Positions 36,792 through 45,827 of a stretch of 64,000 nucleotides of DNA are shown here, in pieces. The translations under genes were made by a program, and so were the position numbers. Each line of letters opens with the position of its first letter. The first letter of the stretch is position 1. The stretch is from assembly GCF_003605755.1 (NCBI RefSeq), contig NZ_RAHJ01000014.1, positions 1 to 64,000 on the forward strand. Direction: 5' to 3'. The stretch comes from Tsuneonella suprasediminis (GTDB lineage: Bacteria > Pseudomonadota > Alphaproteobacteria > Sphingomonadales > Sphingomonadaceae). The notes below the pieces were generated by a model. It ran no database searches. It was not told the origin of the DNA and saw nothing but the letters and a program-made list of their open reading frames with translations.

Positions 36792-38030
36792 TTACGACGC
36801 TACGATCGTGGTGATTTCGATATTGCCGCGCATGTAGCCACCCGAATTCCAGATTGGCTGCATCGGCTGGGAAACACCGTCGGTATTCCAGCAACGCGAC
36901 ATCAGTTTGACGGACCCGGGTCCGGGGAGCGGAACTCTCGCGTCCCATCGGCGGAAGCTGTACTTGCCTTCGTCGGGTCCGAGCTGTGTCTGATACCAGC
37001 TTCGCCCACCGTCGGCAGAAACCGCCACTCTCGCAACACCGCAATCTCCTCCCATGGCAATTCCGCCCAGAGGAATAGTCGGTTCATAGGCAATGGCCTG
37101 GCCATCGCCGAGGCTGGTTACCCAGGAACGTGGCACCATTTTATTGATGGGCACGGTCTTGTAGCCTGTAGCACCAGGCTTGACATCGGCACGGGGTGTG
37201 TCGGGTATCTTGTACGCCTTCGCCATCCAGTATTTGTCGTCGGGTCCCGGCAGGACCTCGATGGAACTGAGCATCTTCACCCAATAGGTCGAGTACCATC
37301 CGGGCACTATCAGACGGCAGGGAAAGCCATTGAGCAGTGGGAGTTGCTCTCCGTTCATCCCGAAGGCGATCATGACCTCTCCGTCACGGGCGTGATCGAT
37401 CGCGAGCGATTTGAAATAGTCCGGACCATCGGGAACCACCGGCTGGTCGAGCCCGCCGAACCGCACCTGCGCCGCCCCGGGCCTGACCCCGGCCAGGTCG
37501 AGCACGGAACGCAGGCTGACACCGAGCCACTTGGCGTTCCCCATCGCCCCGTTGCCCCACTGGGCGCCCGGCACGCGAGGCACAAACAGGCCCCGGCTGT
37601 TTCCCGAGCACTGGTTGACCGCGGCATACTCGATCCGCGGCAAGCTCAGAAGCCGATCAAGACTGATCGAAATCGGCTTATCGACGTGCCCGGACACCTC
37701 GAGGCGAAATGAGTCGACATTGATCGACGTGGGGATATCGGCCCAGTGCCAGCGCACGTAGAACTGGTCGTTGGGCGTGAAAACAGACTTGTCGAACACC
37801 TCCATGGGCGTTTCGAGCAGCGGGGGATGGATCCGCTGAAGGATCATCCGGCCCTTACCCGGAAAGGCGTCGGTCACCGGTCTGTCCGAATTACCTCCCG
37901 GTAAGTGCAGGTCCACCAATTGTTGCGCGAGCGCAGGAGCTGCCGCGAAACCTGCTGTGCCCAGAACTGCCTGCGCGAGAAATCTTCTCCGGCTCGTTTC
38001 AGTGGCTAGCTCGCCGTCCAGTGACTTCAT
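36792..38030 (-). CDS. sorA: sulfite dehydrogenase molybdenum subunit (SorA-like)
   Basis: A 412-residue enzyme with a Tat signal (TSRRRFLAQAVLGTAGF), an oxidoreductase molybdopterin domain with the Mo-binding Cys in AVNQCSGNSRG, and a C-terminal Mo-co dimerisation domain (VAVSADGGRSWYQTQL; LMSRCWNTDGVSQPMQPIWN). It oxidises sulfite to sulfate in the periplasm. Paired with the cytochrome gene downstream and with a TDT-type exporter upstream, which makes sulfite the likely substrate. Confidence 0.9.
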   Translation of the reverse strand: MKSLDGELATETSRRRFLAQAVLGTAGFAAAPALAQQLVDLHLPGGNSDRPVTDAFPGKGRMILQRIHPPLLETPMEVFDKSVFTPNDQFYVRWHWADIPTSINVDSFRLEVSGHVDKPISISLDRLLSLPRIEYAAVNQCSGNSRGLFVPRVPGAQWGNGAMGNAKWLGVSLRSVLDLAGVRPGAAQVRFGGLDQPVVPDGPDYFKSLAIDHARDGEVMIAFGMNGEQLPLLNGFPCRLIVPGWYSTYWVKMLSSIEVLPGPDDKYWMAKAYKIPDTPRADVKPGATGYKTVPINKMVPRSWVTSLGDGQAIAYEPTIPLGGIAMGGDCGVARVAVSADGGRSWYQTQLGPDEGKYSFRRWDARVPLPGPGSVKLMSRCWNTDGVSQPMQPIWNSGGYMRGNIEITTIVAS

Positions 38031-38119
38031 TTAACTCTCTCCAACCCGGCTTATTACTTGCGCTATGACATCCGTGATCTGCAAGCGATCGGTTTGACCC
38101 AACCGATCCAGAAGCCTGA

Positions 38120-39271
38120 TCAATTGGTGGCAGCGATGCAGGGTGACACGAACAGGTTTCCGCGCCAGGCACCGGCGACGGTCTTCGCGCCGACCAGCAA
38201 CCACATGGCTCCAAGTGCAATCGTGAGCACCGTTCCCGCGACGTCGAAGAAGACAAGGTTCAAGGTGGTGCCGAGGCGGAAGGTCGCTACCGTGTAAACA
38301 CCGAGCGGAAACGTGTAGCCCCACCAGCCCAGATTGAACGGCACCCCGGCACGCCAGTAGCGAATGGTAATGAGCGTTGCGAGGAGCAGCCACCACAGAC
38401 CGAAGCCCCAAAGTGTCAGCCCCGCGATCACGCCGATGCCCTGGGCCGTTTCACCAACCGCGCCCAGCCCGTGCTGTGCCATGATCTGCGGTGCGTCGCC
38501 GCCAAGGACGAGCATTCCGAGTGCGCCGGTGCCGATCGGGCCGAGTGCCAACCAGGATGATGCAGCCATGCCCTCATGAGGCAGCTTGTGCAGCGCCATC
38601 CGCAGGATCAGGATTGCGAGGATTCCGAAGGCGACCGGCACCGAATATGCCCACAGCACGTACGATGTGGCCAGAACGATTAGCTGCGCCTGCGGATCGG
38701 CGAGATGCGGCGCGAGCAGGCCGCCGCTCGCCCCCGCGACTTCTGCCGCCACGACCGGCAGGAGCCAGACGGCGGTCATGGCATCGAGGCTGTGCTGGTG
38801 CCGAGTGAACATAAAATACGGTATGAGCACGCCGCACGCGAGCGACATTGCGACATCGATCCACCACAGGACATGCGCCACCGGCACGATTGCGTCGCCG
38901 AAGCGTGCAATGCCGAAAGCGAGACAGCCATTGATGATGGTCGCCAGGCCCATCGGAATGGTCCCGATGAACATCGAGACGGTGTTGTGGCCGAAGATGC
39001 GCCGCGCTTCGTGCCCGAACATCAACCACCGTGCTGTATAGAGGACGGTAAACAAAGCGAACAATGCGATGTTGAAAAACCACAGTGCTTCGCCGACGGG
39101 CGTCAGAATATGTCCCATGCCGGGGATCTGCGGCAGTGCCAGCGCAAGGATGCCGGTTCCCATGGTCGCGGCGAACCAGTTCGGCGTGAACTGCCGGATC
39201 ATCTCGCGGGGATGATCGAGATGTGCCAGCGGGCGCTGGCCGCGAAGAATGCCCTTGAGGTCGTTGGTCAC
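38120..39271 (-). CDS. TDT/SLAC1-family transporter, probable sulfite exporter
   Basis: A 383-residue membrane protein with about ten hydrophobic segments and the TDT (TehA/SLAC1/Ssu1) text: NWFAATMGTGILALALPQIP, PMGLATIINGCLAFGIARFG, WWGYTFPLGVYTVATFRLG. Start is GTG 39271 with AAGGAG ahead and a four-base overlap (GTGA) with the LysR stop. The family carries malate, tellurite, chloride or sulfite; the SorAB neighbours favour sulfite. Confidence 0.88.
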   Translation of the reverse strand: MTNDLKGILRGQRPLAHLDHPREMIRQFTPNWFAATMGTGILALALPQIPGMGHILTPVGEALWFFNIALFALFTVLYTARWLMFGHEARRIFGHNTVSMFIGTIPMGLATIINGCLAFGIARFGDAIVPVAHVLWWIDVAMSLACGVLIPYFMFTRHQHSLDAMTAVWLLPVVAAEVAGASGGLLAPHLADPQAQLIVLATSYVLWAYSVPVAFGILAILILRMALHKLPHEGMAASSWLALGPIGTGALGMLVLGGDAPQIMAQHGLGAVGETAQGIGVIAGLTLWGFGLWWLLLATLITIRYWRAGVPFNLGWWGYTFPLGVYTVATFRLGTTLNLVFFDVAGTVLTIALGAMWLLVGAKTVAGAWRGNLFVSPCIAATN

Positions 39272-40140
39272 GGGCGTTGCTCCTTGATGAGATCGGTCAG
39301 CGCGTCGGCCGCGCGAGTGCGATAACGTTCCTTGTGCCGCAGCGCATGAAAGGGCCGGTCGGGAACGTCGAAAGGCAGTTCCACAAGATCGCCGTTGCCG
39401 AGAGCTCGCCCAACGACCAGCCGCGAGAGCGCGGCAACGCCGGCGCCTGCCTCGACCGCGGTGCGGACCGCTTCGTTCGATGGCAGCGTCATGGAGATCG
39501 CCAGCTGAGCCGGATCGATATGCCGCGCCTGCAGGACCTCCTCGAACGTGGACCGCGTTCCCGATCCCTGCTCGCGCACGATCCATCGGGCTTCGCGCAG
39601 CCAGGCATCGTCGATGTTGGTCACCCGCTCTCGTCCCACCAGGACCATCGGGTCATGCCCGACCACCCAATGGGCAAGCGCGGGATCGTCGATCGTCCCC
39701 TCGACGAAGCCGAGTTCGGCCGCGCCGCTCAACACCTGCATCGCTGCTCCCTCGGTGTTGTCGATAGCAAGCTCCACGGCGATCTTCGGATACATGGCGT
39801 TGAAGGCGGCAAGCTTGCCCGGCAGCCAGTAGCTGGCGATCGTCTGGCTCGCGACCAGGCGCAAGGTCCCGCGTTCAAGGCCGCCGAACTCGGCAAGCAT
39901 CATCTCGGCATGGGCGGCGCGTCCGACCACCGCACGCGCTTCTTCGAGAAATGCGCTGCCAGCCTCGGTCAGCTGGATGCCGCGACCGACACGGTGGAAC
40001 AACGGCACGCCATGCCGCGCCTCGAGCGTCGCAATGGCCCCTGACGCCGCCGACTGGGTGACGTTGAGGTCCTGTGCTGCCTTGGTGACATGCTCGCGCT
40101 CGGCCACACCGATGAATATCCGTAACTGTTCAAGGGTCAT
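39268..40140 (-). CDS. LysR-family transcriptional regulator
   Basis: A 290-residue regulator: N-terminal HTH MTLEQLRIFIGVAEREHVTK, AAQDLNVTQSAASGAIATLE; C-terminal substrate domain from about residue 90. The text is close to the CysB/CbbR class. It overlaps the exporter gene downstream, so it is autoregulated with it rather than divergent, which is less common for LysR genes. Its likely targets are the exporter and sorAB. Confidence 0.9.
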   Translation of the reverse strand: MTLEQLRIFIGVAEREHVTKAAQDLNVTQSAASGAIATLEARHGVPLFHRVGRGIQLTEAGSAFLEEARAVVGRAAHAEMMLAEFGGLERGTLRLVASQTIASYWLPGKLAAFNAMYPKIAVELAIDNTEGAAMQVLSGAAELGFVEGTIDDPALAHWVVGHDPMVLVGRERVTNIDDAWLREARWIVREQGSGTRSTFEEVLQARHIDPAQLAISMTLPSNEAVRTAVEAGAGVAALSRLVVGRALGNGDLVELPFDVPDRPFHALRHKERYRTRAADALTDLIKEQRP

Positions 40141-40218
40141 GTTCGATCTCCTGCCGGTATCGATACCGTCGTTCGATCAATCACTCCAACAGTTTGATAT
40201 GAACATTCCAATCGCCAT

Positions 40219-40848
40219 TTATGATTGATTGGGTTGCGCGCTTTGCTTTCCAGCGCGCGCGATCACCTGATCGAGAGTGGCCCGGTCGATCGCTCCAGGC
40301 ACGATGATGTCGCCAATTACGATGCCGGGCGTGCCTTGCAGCCTGTAAGAGCGCGCAAGCGCGTCATTCGACTGGAGGATTGCATCTATATCCGATGCTT
40401 TGGCGAACAGATCCTGATGGAGGCGGTCCAGGTCAAGGTCGGCGGTTCGGGCAGCCACTTGGAGATCGCTGCGCGACATACGCTGGGGAGCTGTCATGAG
40501 GGCCGCGTTAAAATCTGCGTGTCGATCCTGGAAATTGCTCGCGATCGCCCAGCGCGCGGCTTCAACTGACTCCCGCCCCAGAACCGGCCAGTCCCGATAG
40601 ACGATCCGAACTCCCGGATTGTCGCGGCGATAGTGTTCCAATGTGGTGTGAAAGGCGCGGCAATGGCCGCACCGATAATCGGAAAAGACCGTGATGACGG
40701 TTGCAGCTTTTGCCGGGCCTGCTGCTGGTACGGGTGGGCGTGCAGTGGATACGGGATCGCGCGCGGGCTCTGCCTGGCCGCATCCTGCGGTAAACAGAAG
40801 AAGTGTCGCAAACGCCGCTGCGGATTTTCGGATCGGTATAACAAACAT
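40219..40848 (-). CDS. DsbA-family thioredoxin-fold lipoprotein
   Basis: A 209-residue protein with a lipoprotein signal (ATLLLFTAGCGQAEP), a DSBA-like thioredoxin fold with the active site CGHC (FSDYRCGHCRAFH) and cis-Pro in GTPGIVIGD. It acts in periplasmic thiol oxidation. It is the first gene of the minus-strand sulfite module, 78 bases before lysR. Sulfite attacks disulfides, so a thiol enzyme here makes sense, but this is inference. Confidence 0.88.
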   Translation of the reverse strand: MFVIPIRKSAAAFATLLLFTAGCGQAEPARDPVSTARPPVPAAGPAKAATVITVFSDYRCGHCRAFHTTLEHYRRDNPGVRIVYRDWPVLGRESVEAARWAIASNFQDRHADFNAALMTAPQRMSRSDLQVAARTADLDLDRLHQDLFAKASDIDAILQSNDALARSYRLQGTPGIVIGDIIVPGAIDRATLDQVIARAGKQSAQPNQS

Positions 40849-40898
40849 CGCCGATCCCTAATTGCTCAAAGATCGGTTCGTCCAAACGTGAATAGCGA

Positions 40899-41486
40899 TC
40901 ATTCCAATCTGGCAGCGGCATCTGACAGCACAGTCCGGATGCTTTGTCCGATGCGCGGCGATGTGCAAACGTTAGCTGGGCTCGGGTGTGGCATGTAAAG
41001 GATAGAAACGTCGGGGCGCTGAATGGCAATCACCTCACCGGCTTCACTTGCCACTTTCCCGGCGAGCACGACCACCTGAACTCGAGGCAGGATAGCAAGA
41101 AGACCGGGAAGCAGATCCAGACCCTCGGCGATTTCCGCCCGCCGCAAGCGGCGGTTGATGGCGCCCGGTTCGTGAACGACCCAGGGTACGCAATTCCACA
41201 GCAGCATGTGCGACCGCGCGATGCCCGCTTCGTCGAGAAAGCGCGAGAGATTGCGCTGCGTGCCGCTGGGATTGTCACGCGAAACGAAGCGGAGGGCCGA
41301 GCTTCTCTGACCTCGCATTGCCCGCGGCGTCTCCAGCAATATCAGCAGCCGGGCACACGCGCCGCCATCGAATGGGTCGAAATGGGGCATCGCCCTGCCC
41401 GATGCGACAGTTTCGCGCCATTGCTCCAAGGGTGCAACGTGAGGTTCGCTCAGTCGGCGCGCGCGCTGTTTCATATCTGCGACCAT
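40899..41486 (-). CDS. uracil-DNA-glycosylase-like protein
   Basis: A 195-residue protein of the uracil-DNA glycosylase fold: ARLLILLETPRAMRGQRSSA in the place of the family GExPG motif, then HMLLWNCVPWVVHEPG, VVVLAGKVASEAGEV, and the final MPHPSPANV in the place of HPSP. Motif 1 is altered (LETPRA), so activity is not certain. It begins near ATG 41486 or 41474. Not obviously in an operon with its neighbours. Confidence 0.75.
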   Translation of the reverse strand: MVADMKQRARRLSEPHVAPLEQWRETVASGRAMPHFDPFDGGACARLLILLETPRAMRGQRSSALRFVSRDNPSGTQRNLSRFLDEAGIARSHMLLWNCVPWVVHEPGAINRRLRRAEIAEGLDLLPGLLAILPRVQVVVLAGKVASEAGEVIAIQRPDVSILYMPHPSPANVCTSPRIGQSIRTVLSDAAARLE

Positions 41487-41604
41487 TCATCATTCTTTCG
41501 GATTGGAACAATTGGAACGATCTGTTGGACCGATCATCGGCCGTCCACCATCTTTGCCTTGTTCGGTTCGTGCATCCCGCACGAGTTGAATTGGAGACAT
41601 CACG

Positions 41605-42090
41605 ATGGCCAGCCTGCCTGATAAAGTCGAGCTCGCAGTCCAGCCACTGCAGCCCGCACCTCGCCCAATGCTGACGCTGGTTCATACCGCGGGAAACTAC
41701 GATGCGATCGAGAGAACCGCTCCCGGCGTAGCTATGCGCGGAGTGCATCCCGGTGCGCTCGTGTCGCTCGTTGGATTGTATGCCGCGATGCTCTCCGGGT
41801 TCTGGATTTTCTTCGCCCGCAGTCCGGAAGCGGCGCTCGTCCTGGTCATGGTTACCGTGCTTATGCTGGTCTACTTCGCTCTCGTGATCGGTGGCATCCT
41901 GGTCGCAGACGCGGTCGATCCTGCCGAACCTCAGCGCGGGTTCGGGGCATTCCTCGAGGGCCGGGTTGAAACCCTGACCGAATTGATCACGGGGAAGCAG
42001 GCGCTCATGCAGATGCTCTTCCTGCCGGCGTGTATGGCGGTGATGGCTATGACGATCGGGATCATCGCGCGGCTCTCGCTGGCCGGGTGA
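41605..42090 (+). CDS. hypothetical membrane protein
   Basis: A 161-residue protein with a soluble N-terminus of about 45 residues and three hydrophobic segments (GALVSLVGLYAAMLSGFWIF; LVLVMVTVLMLVYFALVIGG; MLFLPACMAVMAMTIGIIAR). I do not recognise the family. It resembles in layout the membrane protein at 13167-13628 (soluble arm plus three segments), though sequence likeness is weak. Confidence 0.72.
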   Translation: MASLPDKVELAVQPLQPAPRPMLTLVHTAGNYDAIERTAPGVAMRGVHPGALVSLVGLYAAMLSGFWIFFARSPEAALVLVMVTVLMLVYFALVIGGILVADAVDPAEPQRGFGAFLEGRVETLTELITGKQALMQMLFLPACMAVMAMTIGIIARLSLAG

Positions 42091-42216
42091 AAGGCCACGC
42101 TTATATCCGAACCTCCGTCATGGTTGCGAGAGCAACCCTACGCTCCGAATGGACACCGCTGGAAGGGGAACGATCGTAAAGCCGAAAGCTTGAGATATTC
42201 GATAGGACAACAGACC

Positions 42217-42585
42217 ATGCCCCTGAGATATACCATTGTACCGGCCGCACTTCTTCTCTCGGCAGCAGGACCGCATGCGCAACCGCCTGGTCCATTCTAT
42301 TCCGAAATGGACACTGCGATGTCTCGGATGATGGCGCAAATGCACGTTGAACCAACGGGAGATGTCGATCGTGATTTCGTCCGGATGATGGTCCCGCATC
42401 ACCAGGGTGCAATAGAGATGGCCGTTGCTCAGCTGAAATACGGCAAGGACCCCGTGCTCAAGCGCATCGCACAGGAAATCATTATCGAGCAACGCCAGGA
42501 AATCGACGTGATGAAAATGGCCGTGGGCGATCCGCTGCCGCCATCCAATCCCGTGCCGACGCAGCAGCGAAAATCGAACCCGTGA
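42217..42585 (+). CDS. exported DUF305 protein
   Basis: A 122-residue protein with a signal peptide (IVPAALLLSAAGPHA) and a DUF305 domain: DRDFVRMMVPHHQGAIEMA and KRIAQEIIIEQRQEIDVMKM. Unlike the copy at 26641-27264 it has no membrane domain. ATG 42217 with AGGACA upstream is preferred over the longer frame. First gene of a three-gene plus-strand cassette. Confidence 0.88.
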   Translation: MPLRYTIVPAALLLSAAGPHAQPPGPFYSEMDTAMSRMMAQMHVEPTGDVDRDFVRMMVPHHQGAIEMAVAQLKYGKDPVLKRIAQEIIIEQRQEIDVMKMAVGDPLPPSNPVPTQQRKSNP

Positions 42586-42607
42586 AACCAGTGAAGGGGT
42601 ACTATCC

Positions 42608-44035
42608 GTGAAAACAATCATCGCCGCCATGATCGGCACAGCGTCTCTCCTTGCCTCCTCTGCAAATGCCCAGGATCGACCCCAAATTCCGTGGGGCGAG
42701 AGTGAAGCTCAGACCGGCGCGGATCGCCTCTATACTGCCGACCAGTTCTCCAATACCGTCACTGTCATCGATCCCGTCGAAGGCAAGACGCTGGGGATCA
42801 TCAAACTGGGTGAATTGCAGCCCGCCAATTTCGGCGCGCTCTACAAGGGACAGCTGCTCGTCCACGGCCTTGGATTTTCCCCCGACGGAAAGACGCTGGC
42901 GGTGGTTTCTGTCGGATCGAACTCGGTGACATTCATCGATACGGCAACCAATACCGTCAAGCATACGACCTATCTTGGACGCAGTCCGCATGAAGCTTTC
43001 TATACGCGCGACGGGAAAGAAGTCTGGGTCACGGTTCGCGGCGAAAGCCACATCGCCGTCCTCGATGCCAAGACTTTCGAGGTAAAAAAACGGATCGATA
43101 CACCTGAAGGTCCAGGCATGCAGATCTTCTCCATCGATGGAAAATACGGCTTCGTTTGTTCGTCCTTTACACCCGAGCTCGTCGTATATGACGTGGCTTC
43201 ACATAAGGAGGTTGCGCGACTTGAGCAGCCCAGCCCTTTCTGTCCAAACCTTGCGGCGAGCCCCGATGGAAAACAGCTCTGGTACACTCTGAAAGACATC
43301 GGCAAAGTGGCCGTGATAAACGCGAAACCGCCCTTCGATACGATAAAGGTGATCGACACCGGGGCAATCAGCAATCACGTCAACTTCGCAAATACCGACC
43401 GCGGTCTAATGGCCTATGTGACGATTGGCGGATTGAACCAGGTCAAGGTGTTCCGGACGGACGATTTTCGCCAGATCGCCACAATTCCCGTGGGTCGATT
43501 GCCGCACGGCGTCTGGCCGTCCGGAGATGGTCGCCGCGTCTACGTGGGTCTAGAAAACGACAACCGCGTCGACGTCATCGATACGGCATCTCAGAGGGTT
43601 GTTGGCTCATGGCCCACTGGTCACGCTCCCCAGGCGATTGCCTACGTCCCCGGTGCCGTGAGCGGCAATGGAAAAGCGAATCTCATGCCACTAGGTGACG
43701 CCGGGAACCTGACGCGGCTCAACCTTACTGGCACAGGCATGACGTCGATCGCGCTGTTCGACCAGGGGCTCGTACAGATTCTGGAAGCGGGCGTCGCCGG
43801 ATTGAAGCCCGGACAGGAATATCAGCTCATTCTTGCCAGTCATCCCGATGGTACGGGCGAAGTCGAGGCGATTGCTAAGTTCAAGGCCAATCCTGCTGGA
43901 GGTGCGATTGTCAACACCACCGGACCAATTCGTCAGATAGTTCGAGGCAACGAAACGGCAACCCGGAGGTATCTCGCGATCCGTGAAATGGCAGACGGAC
44001 AGCCGGGTACTGTCGTGCAGACTCAGCAGGATTGA
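42608..44035 (+). CDS. YncE-like seven-bladed beta-propeller protein
   Basis: A 475-residue exported protein: signal peptide ending SANA, then repeated blade motifs such as LYTADQFSNTVTVIDPVEGK, VVSVGSNSVTFIDTATNTVK, AVLDAKTFEVKKRIDTP, RRVYVGLENDNRVDVIDTAS, up to about residue 365. A C-terminal domain of about 100 residues follows (MTSIALFDQGLVQILEAGVA). It lies 22 bases after the DUF305 gene. Such propellers bind DNA, haem or metal partners in different species; here the role is unknown. Confidence 0.85.
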   Translation: MKTIIAAMIGTASLLASSANAQDRPQIPWGESEAQTGADRLYTADQFSNTVTVIDPVEGKTLGIIKLGELQPANFGALYKGQLLVHGLGFSPDGKTLAVVSVGSNSVTFIDTATNTVKHTTYLGRSPHEAFYTRDGKEVWVTVRGESHIAVLDAKTFEVKKRIDTPEGPGMQIFSIDGKYGFVCSSFTPELVVYDVASHKEVARLEQPSPFCPNLAASPDGKQLWYTLKDIGKVAVINAKPPFDTIKVIDTGAISNHVNFANTDRGLMAYVTIGGLNQVKVFRTDDFRQIATIPVGRLPHGVWPSGDGRRVYVGLENDNRVDVIDTASQRVVGSWPTGHAPQAIAYVPGAVSGNGKANLMPLGDAGNLTRLNLTGTGMTSIALFDQGLVQILEAGVAGLKPGQEYQLILASHPDGTGEVEAIAKFKANPAGGAIVNTTGPIRQIVRGNETATRRYLAIREMADGQPGTVVQTQQD

Positions 44036-44117
44036 AGGTGTCAAAATAACAGGTCGGACCGTTAGAAAATGCCAGAAAGCCGCTAGGCTAATCTGGATTA
44101 GGAAAGAGTATCTACCA

Positions 44118-44588
44118 ATGTTCAAACCATTTAACATCGCGGCAGTTGCAATGACTGCCCTCTCCCTCGCCGGATGCGGTTCGCAACAAGAGCAGAAGGC
44201 AGATCAGAACGACATGGTATCCCCCGGACCGGAGTTGACAAGCGCGGCGCCTGCCAACGCACTTAGCGTTCAGGACCAGCCTGCCGGTTCGTCCGTAACG
44301 GTCCAGTCGGTTTCTGCAGCCCAGAACGGTTGGGTGGTGATCCACCGCGTCCAGGACGGCAAACCTGTTGTCCCCGCTTCGATCGGACACACCTACGTCA
44401 AGCAGGGCGACAACAGCGATGTCAAAGTCGATCTTCTCGATGCTCCCGAAGGCAACGAACTAATCGCGATGCTGCATGTCGATGATGGCGAGCCGAGCGT
44501 ATACCAGTTCGGGCCAGGCACAACGGACTATGACAAGCCGGTCATGAAGGACGGAAATCCCGTGGTCGCCAAGTTCTCGGTTCAATAG
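44118..44588 (+). CDS. DUF7282-like lipoprotein
   Basis: A 156-residue lipoprotein: lipobox in ALSLAGCGS, a linker, and a beta-sandwich domain (GWVVIHRVQDGKPVVPASIG ... VKVDLLDAPEGNELIAMLHV, PVMKDGNPVVAKFSV) of the DUF7282 kind. ATG 44118 gives a proper signal peptide, so the longer open frame is not used. Third gene of the DUF305/propeller cassette. A strong hairpin follows. Confidence 0.8.
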   Translation: MFKPFNIAAVAMTALSLAGCGSQQEQKADQNDMVSPGPELTSAAPANALSVQDQPAGSSVTVQSVSAAQNGWVVIHRVQDGKPVVPASIGHTYVKQGDNSDVKVDLLDAPEGNELIAMLHVDDGEPSVYQFGPGTTDYDKPVMKDGNPVVAKFSVQ

Positions 44589-44599
44589 GACACCATCCT

Positions 44600-44634
44600 G
44601 AGTCGAGCCGGATCTTGACGGTCCGGCTCGACTC
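44600..44634 (+). terminator. hairpin after the DUF7282-like gene
   Basis: GAGTCGAGCCGGA / TCCGGCTCGACTC, a 13-bp perfect stem with a 9-base loop. T tract is absent, but position and strength fit a transcript end. Confidence 0.65.
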
Positions 44635-44816
44635 TGTGCGCAACGCTCTTTCACTCGTGCCGGCCTCTGGTGCTGAGTTCCGAGTGATTTATTCATCTTT
44701 CCCGAAATTGGGATGGGCATTTCTGCCGCTATGAAGTTCAGGCGAAGTCGTACAGAGACGCCGCTCTCATATTTCGCCGCTTGGATCCGGCCTTTACGCT
44801 ACCGGCCCCATTGCGT

Positions 44817-45032
44817 TCATCCGAGTCTGTCATCGATCCAATTCTCGATCTCGTGCTCGGCCCACGCAACGGCATATCCACCGAGTTGCACTGGTCTCGG
44901 AAACTTGCCCTCGGCCATCCAGCGATAGATCGTCGATCGGCCCAGCCCGACACGATGCTGCACTTCCGGCAAACGAATGAGGCGAGTGACCCTGCGGGCT
45001 TCCGTCGCTCCTTTGTCGATCTCTTCACCCAC
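44817..45032 (-). CDS. AlpA-family excisionase-like regulator
   Basis: A 71-residue DNA-binding protein with the AlpA signature: TRLIRLPEVQHRVGLGRSTI, YRWMAEGKFPRPVQLGG, WAEHEIENWIDDRL. I chose GTG 45032 because AAGGAGG lies five bases ahead and it overlaps the stop of the upstream HTH gene. AlpA proteins control integrase genes and excision of P4-like elements, which fits the integrase at 47384-48607. Confidence 0.88.
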   Translation of the reverse strand: MGEEIDKGATEARRVTRLIRLPEVQHRVGLGRSTIYRWMAEGKFPRPVQLGGYAVAWAEHEIENWIDDRLG

Positions 45033-45516
45033 GATGGCCTCCTTCGACACCGGCAAAGACATCGCCGAGTAGCGCATCCTTTCGTTCAAGCTCATCGATG
45101 TGGTCGGAAAGCAAGCGCGCAACCCGGTGCGCGGTGCCTTTGGCCCAACGCGGCTTCACGTCATGAACCTGGTTGCCCAAGACACGCTCGAGTGCTGAAG
45201 GCAGCTCCCCGGAAAAGTCCTCGAAGAATTGCGCGAGGTCCGATTGCAACCACGCAATCGCGTGATCGCCGCTGCTGACGAGGAAGAGGAGCAGGTGTGC
45301 GTGCGGCGCAACTCCGCTCGCGGCAAGAATGCGCAAGGCTTCGCCGAGGCTGGCCGAACGCTCGCCTGCAAGGACCCGGCGCAAGGCATCCTTATGGATC
45401 TGCGCGTCGCGCGCGATGTCGCAGCGGGCACGACCGCTGGCTTCGACGGCCGCCAAAAGCAGCCGGGCGAGGTCGGCGCGAACCTGTTGTTCGGCAAAGA
45501 GCGCCATGTTGTTCAT
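45025..45516 (-). CDS. HTH-domain protein of the island
   Basis: A 163-residue protein. The N-terminal part looks like a lambda-repressor type helix-turn-helix (ARCDIARDAQIHKDALRRVL, AGERSASLGEALRILAASG). The C-terminal half (AIAWLQSDLAQFFEDFSGEL and later) has no family I know. ATG 45516 follows AAGGATT. It is coupled to alpA downstream. A SOS box stands 72 bases ahead of its start. It may be a regulator of the island. Confidence 0.7.
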   Translation of the reverse strand: MNNMALFAEQQVRADLARLLLAAVEASGRARCDIARDAQIHKDALRRVLAGERSASLGEALRILAASGVAPHAHLLLFLVSSGDHAIAWLQSDLAQFFEDFSGELPSALERVLGNQVHDVKPRWAKGTAHRVARLLSDHIDELERKDALLGDVFAGVEGGHRG

Positions 45517-45587
45517 CGACGAATCCTTATCTCTAGAAGTGAACGACTCACCGCTAACCGCGAAGGAAGCCTGTAGGAAAACGAAAA

Positions 45588-45602
45588 GAACATCTAGAGA
45601 AC
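45588..45602. promoter_or_regulatory. LexA (SOS) box 1, GTTC-N7-GTTC
   Basis: Plus strand GAAC-ATCTAGA-GAAC, that is GTTC-N7-GTTC on the minus strand, the alphaproteobacterial LexA consensus. It lies 72 bases ahead of the minus-strand HTH/alpA genes. Confidence 0.6.
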
Positions 45603-45812
45603 ATGGAGGAAGGAACGAATCAGCTTCCTTCGACAATTCGCGCGAATTCCGGCCGCGCTCGCGCGTATCGCAGCACCCTTCGCGCTAAAGTCGGCACAGG
45701 CGGCGCTGCTGCGCGATCAGCCTGCGCGAATCCCGGCCATCGCACCTTCCGATGTCGCTTTTTGCTTGGTCGGCAGCCCCAAAATCCAGTTCCTGATTTC
45801 CTACAGGCACAT

Positions 45813-45827
45813 GTTCTTTTTATGTTC
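45813..45827. promoter_or_regulatory. LexA (SOS) box 2, GTTC-N7-GTTC
   Basis: GTTC-TTTTTAT-GTTC on the plus strand, a perfect alphaproteobacterial SOS box, 35 bases ahead of the lytic transglycosylase start. The 345-base gap 45517-45861 holds both boxes and no gene. Confidence 0.6.

Noticed and set aside
41487..41604. SOS box before the glycosylase-like gene (GAAC-N5-GAAC near 41506-41519)
   Set aside because: Spacing is five bases instead of seven, so it does not fit the alphaproteobacterial LexA motif.
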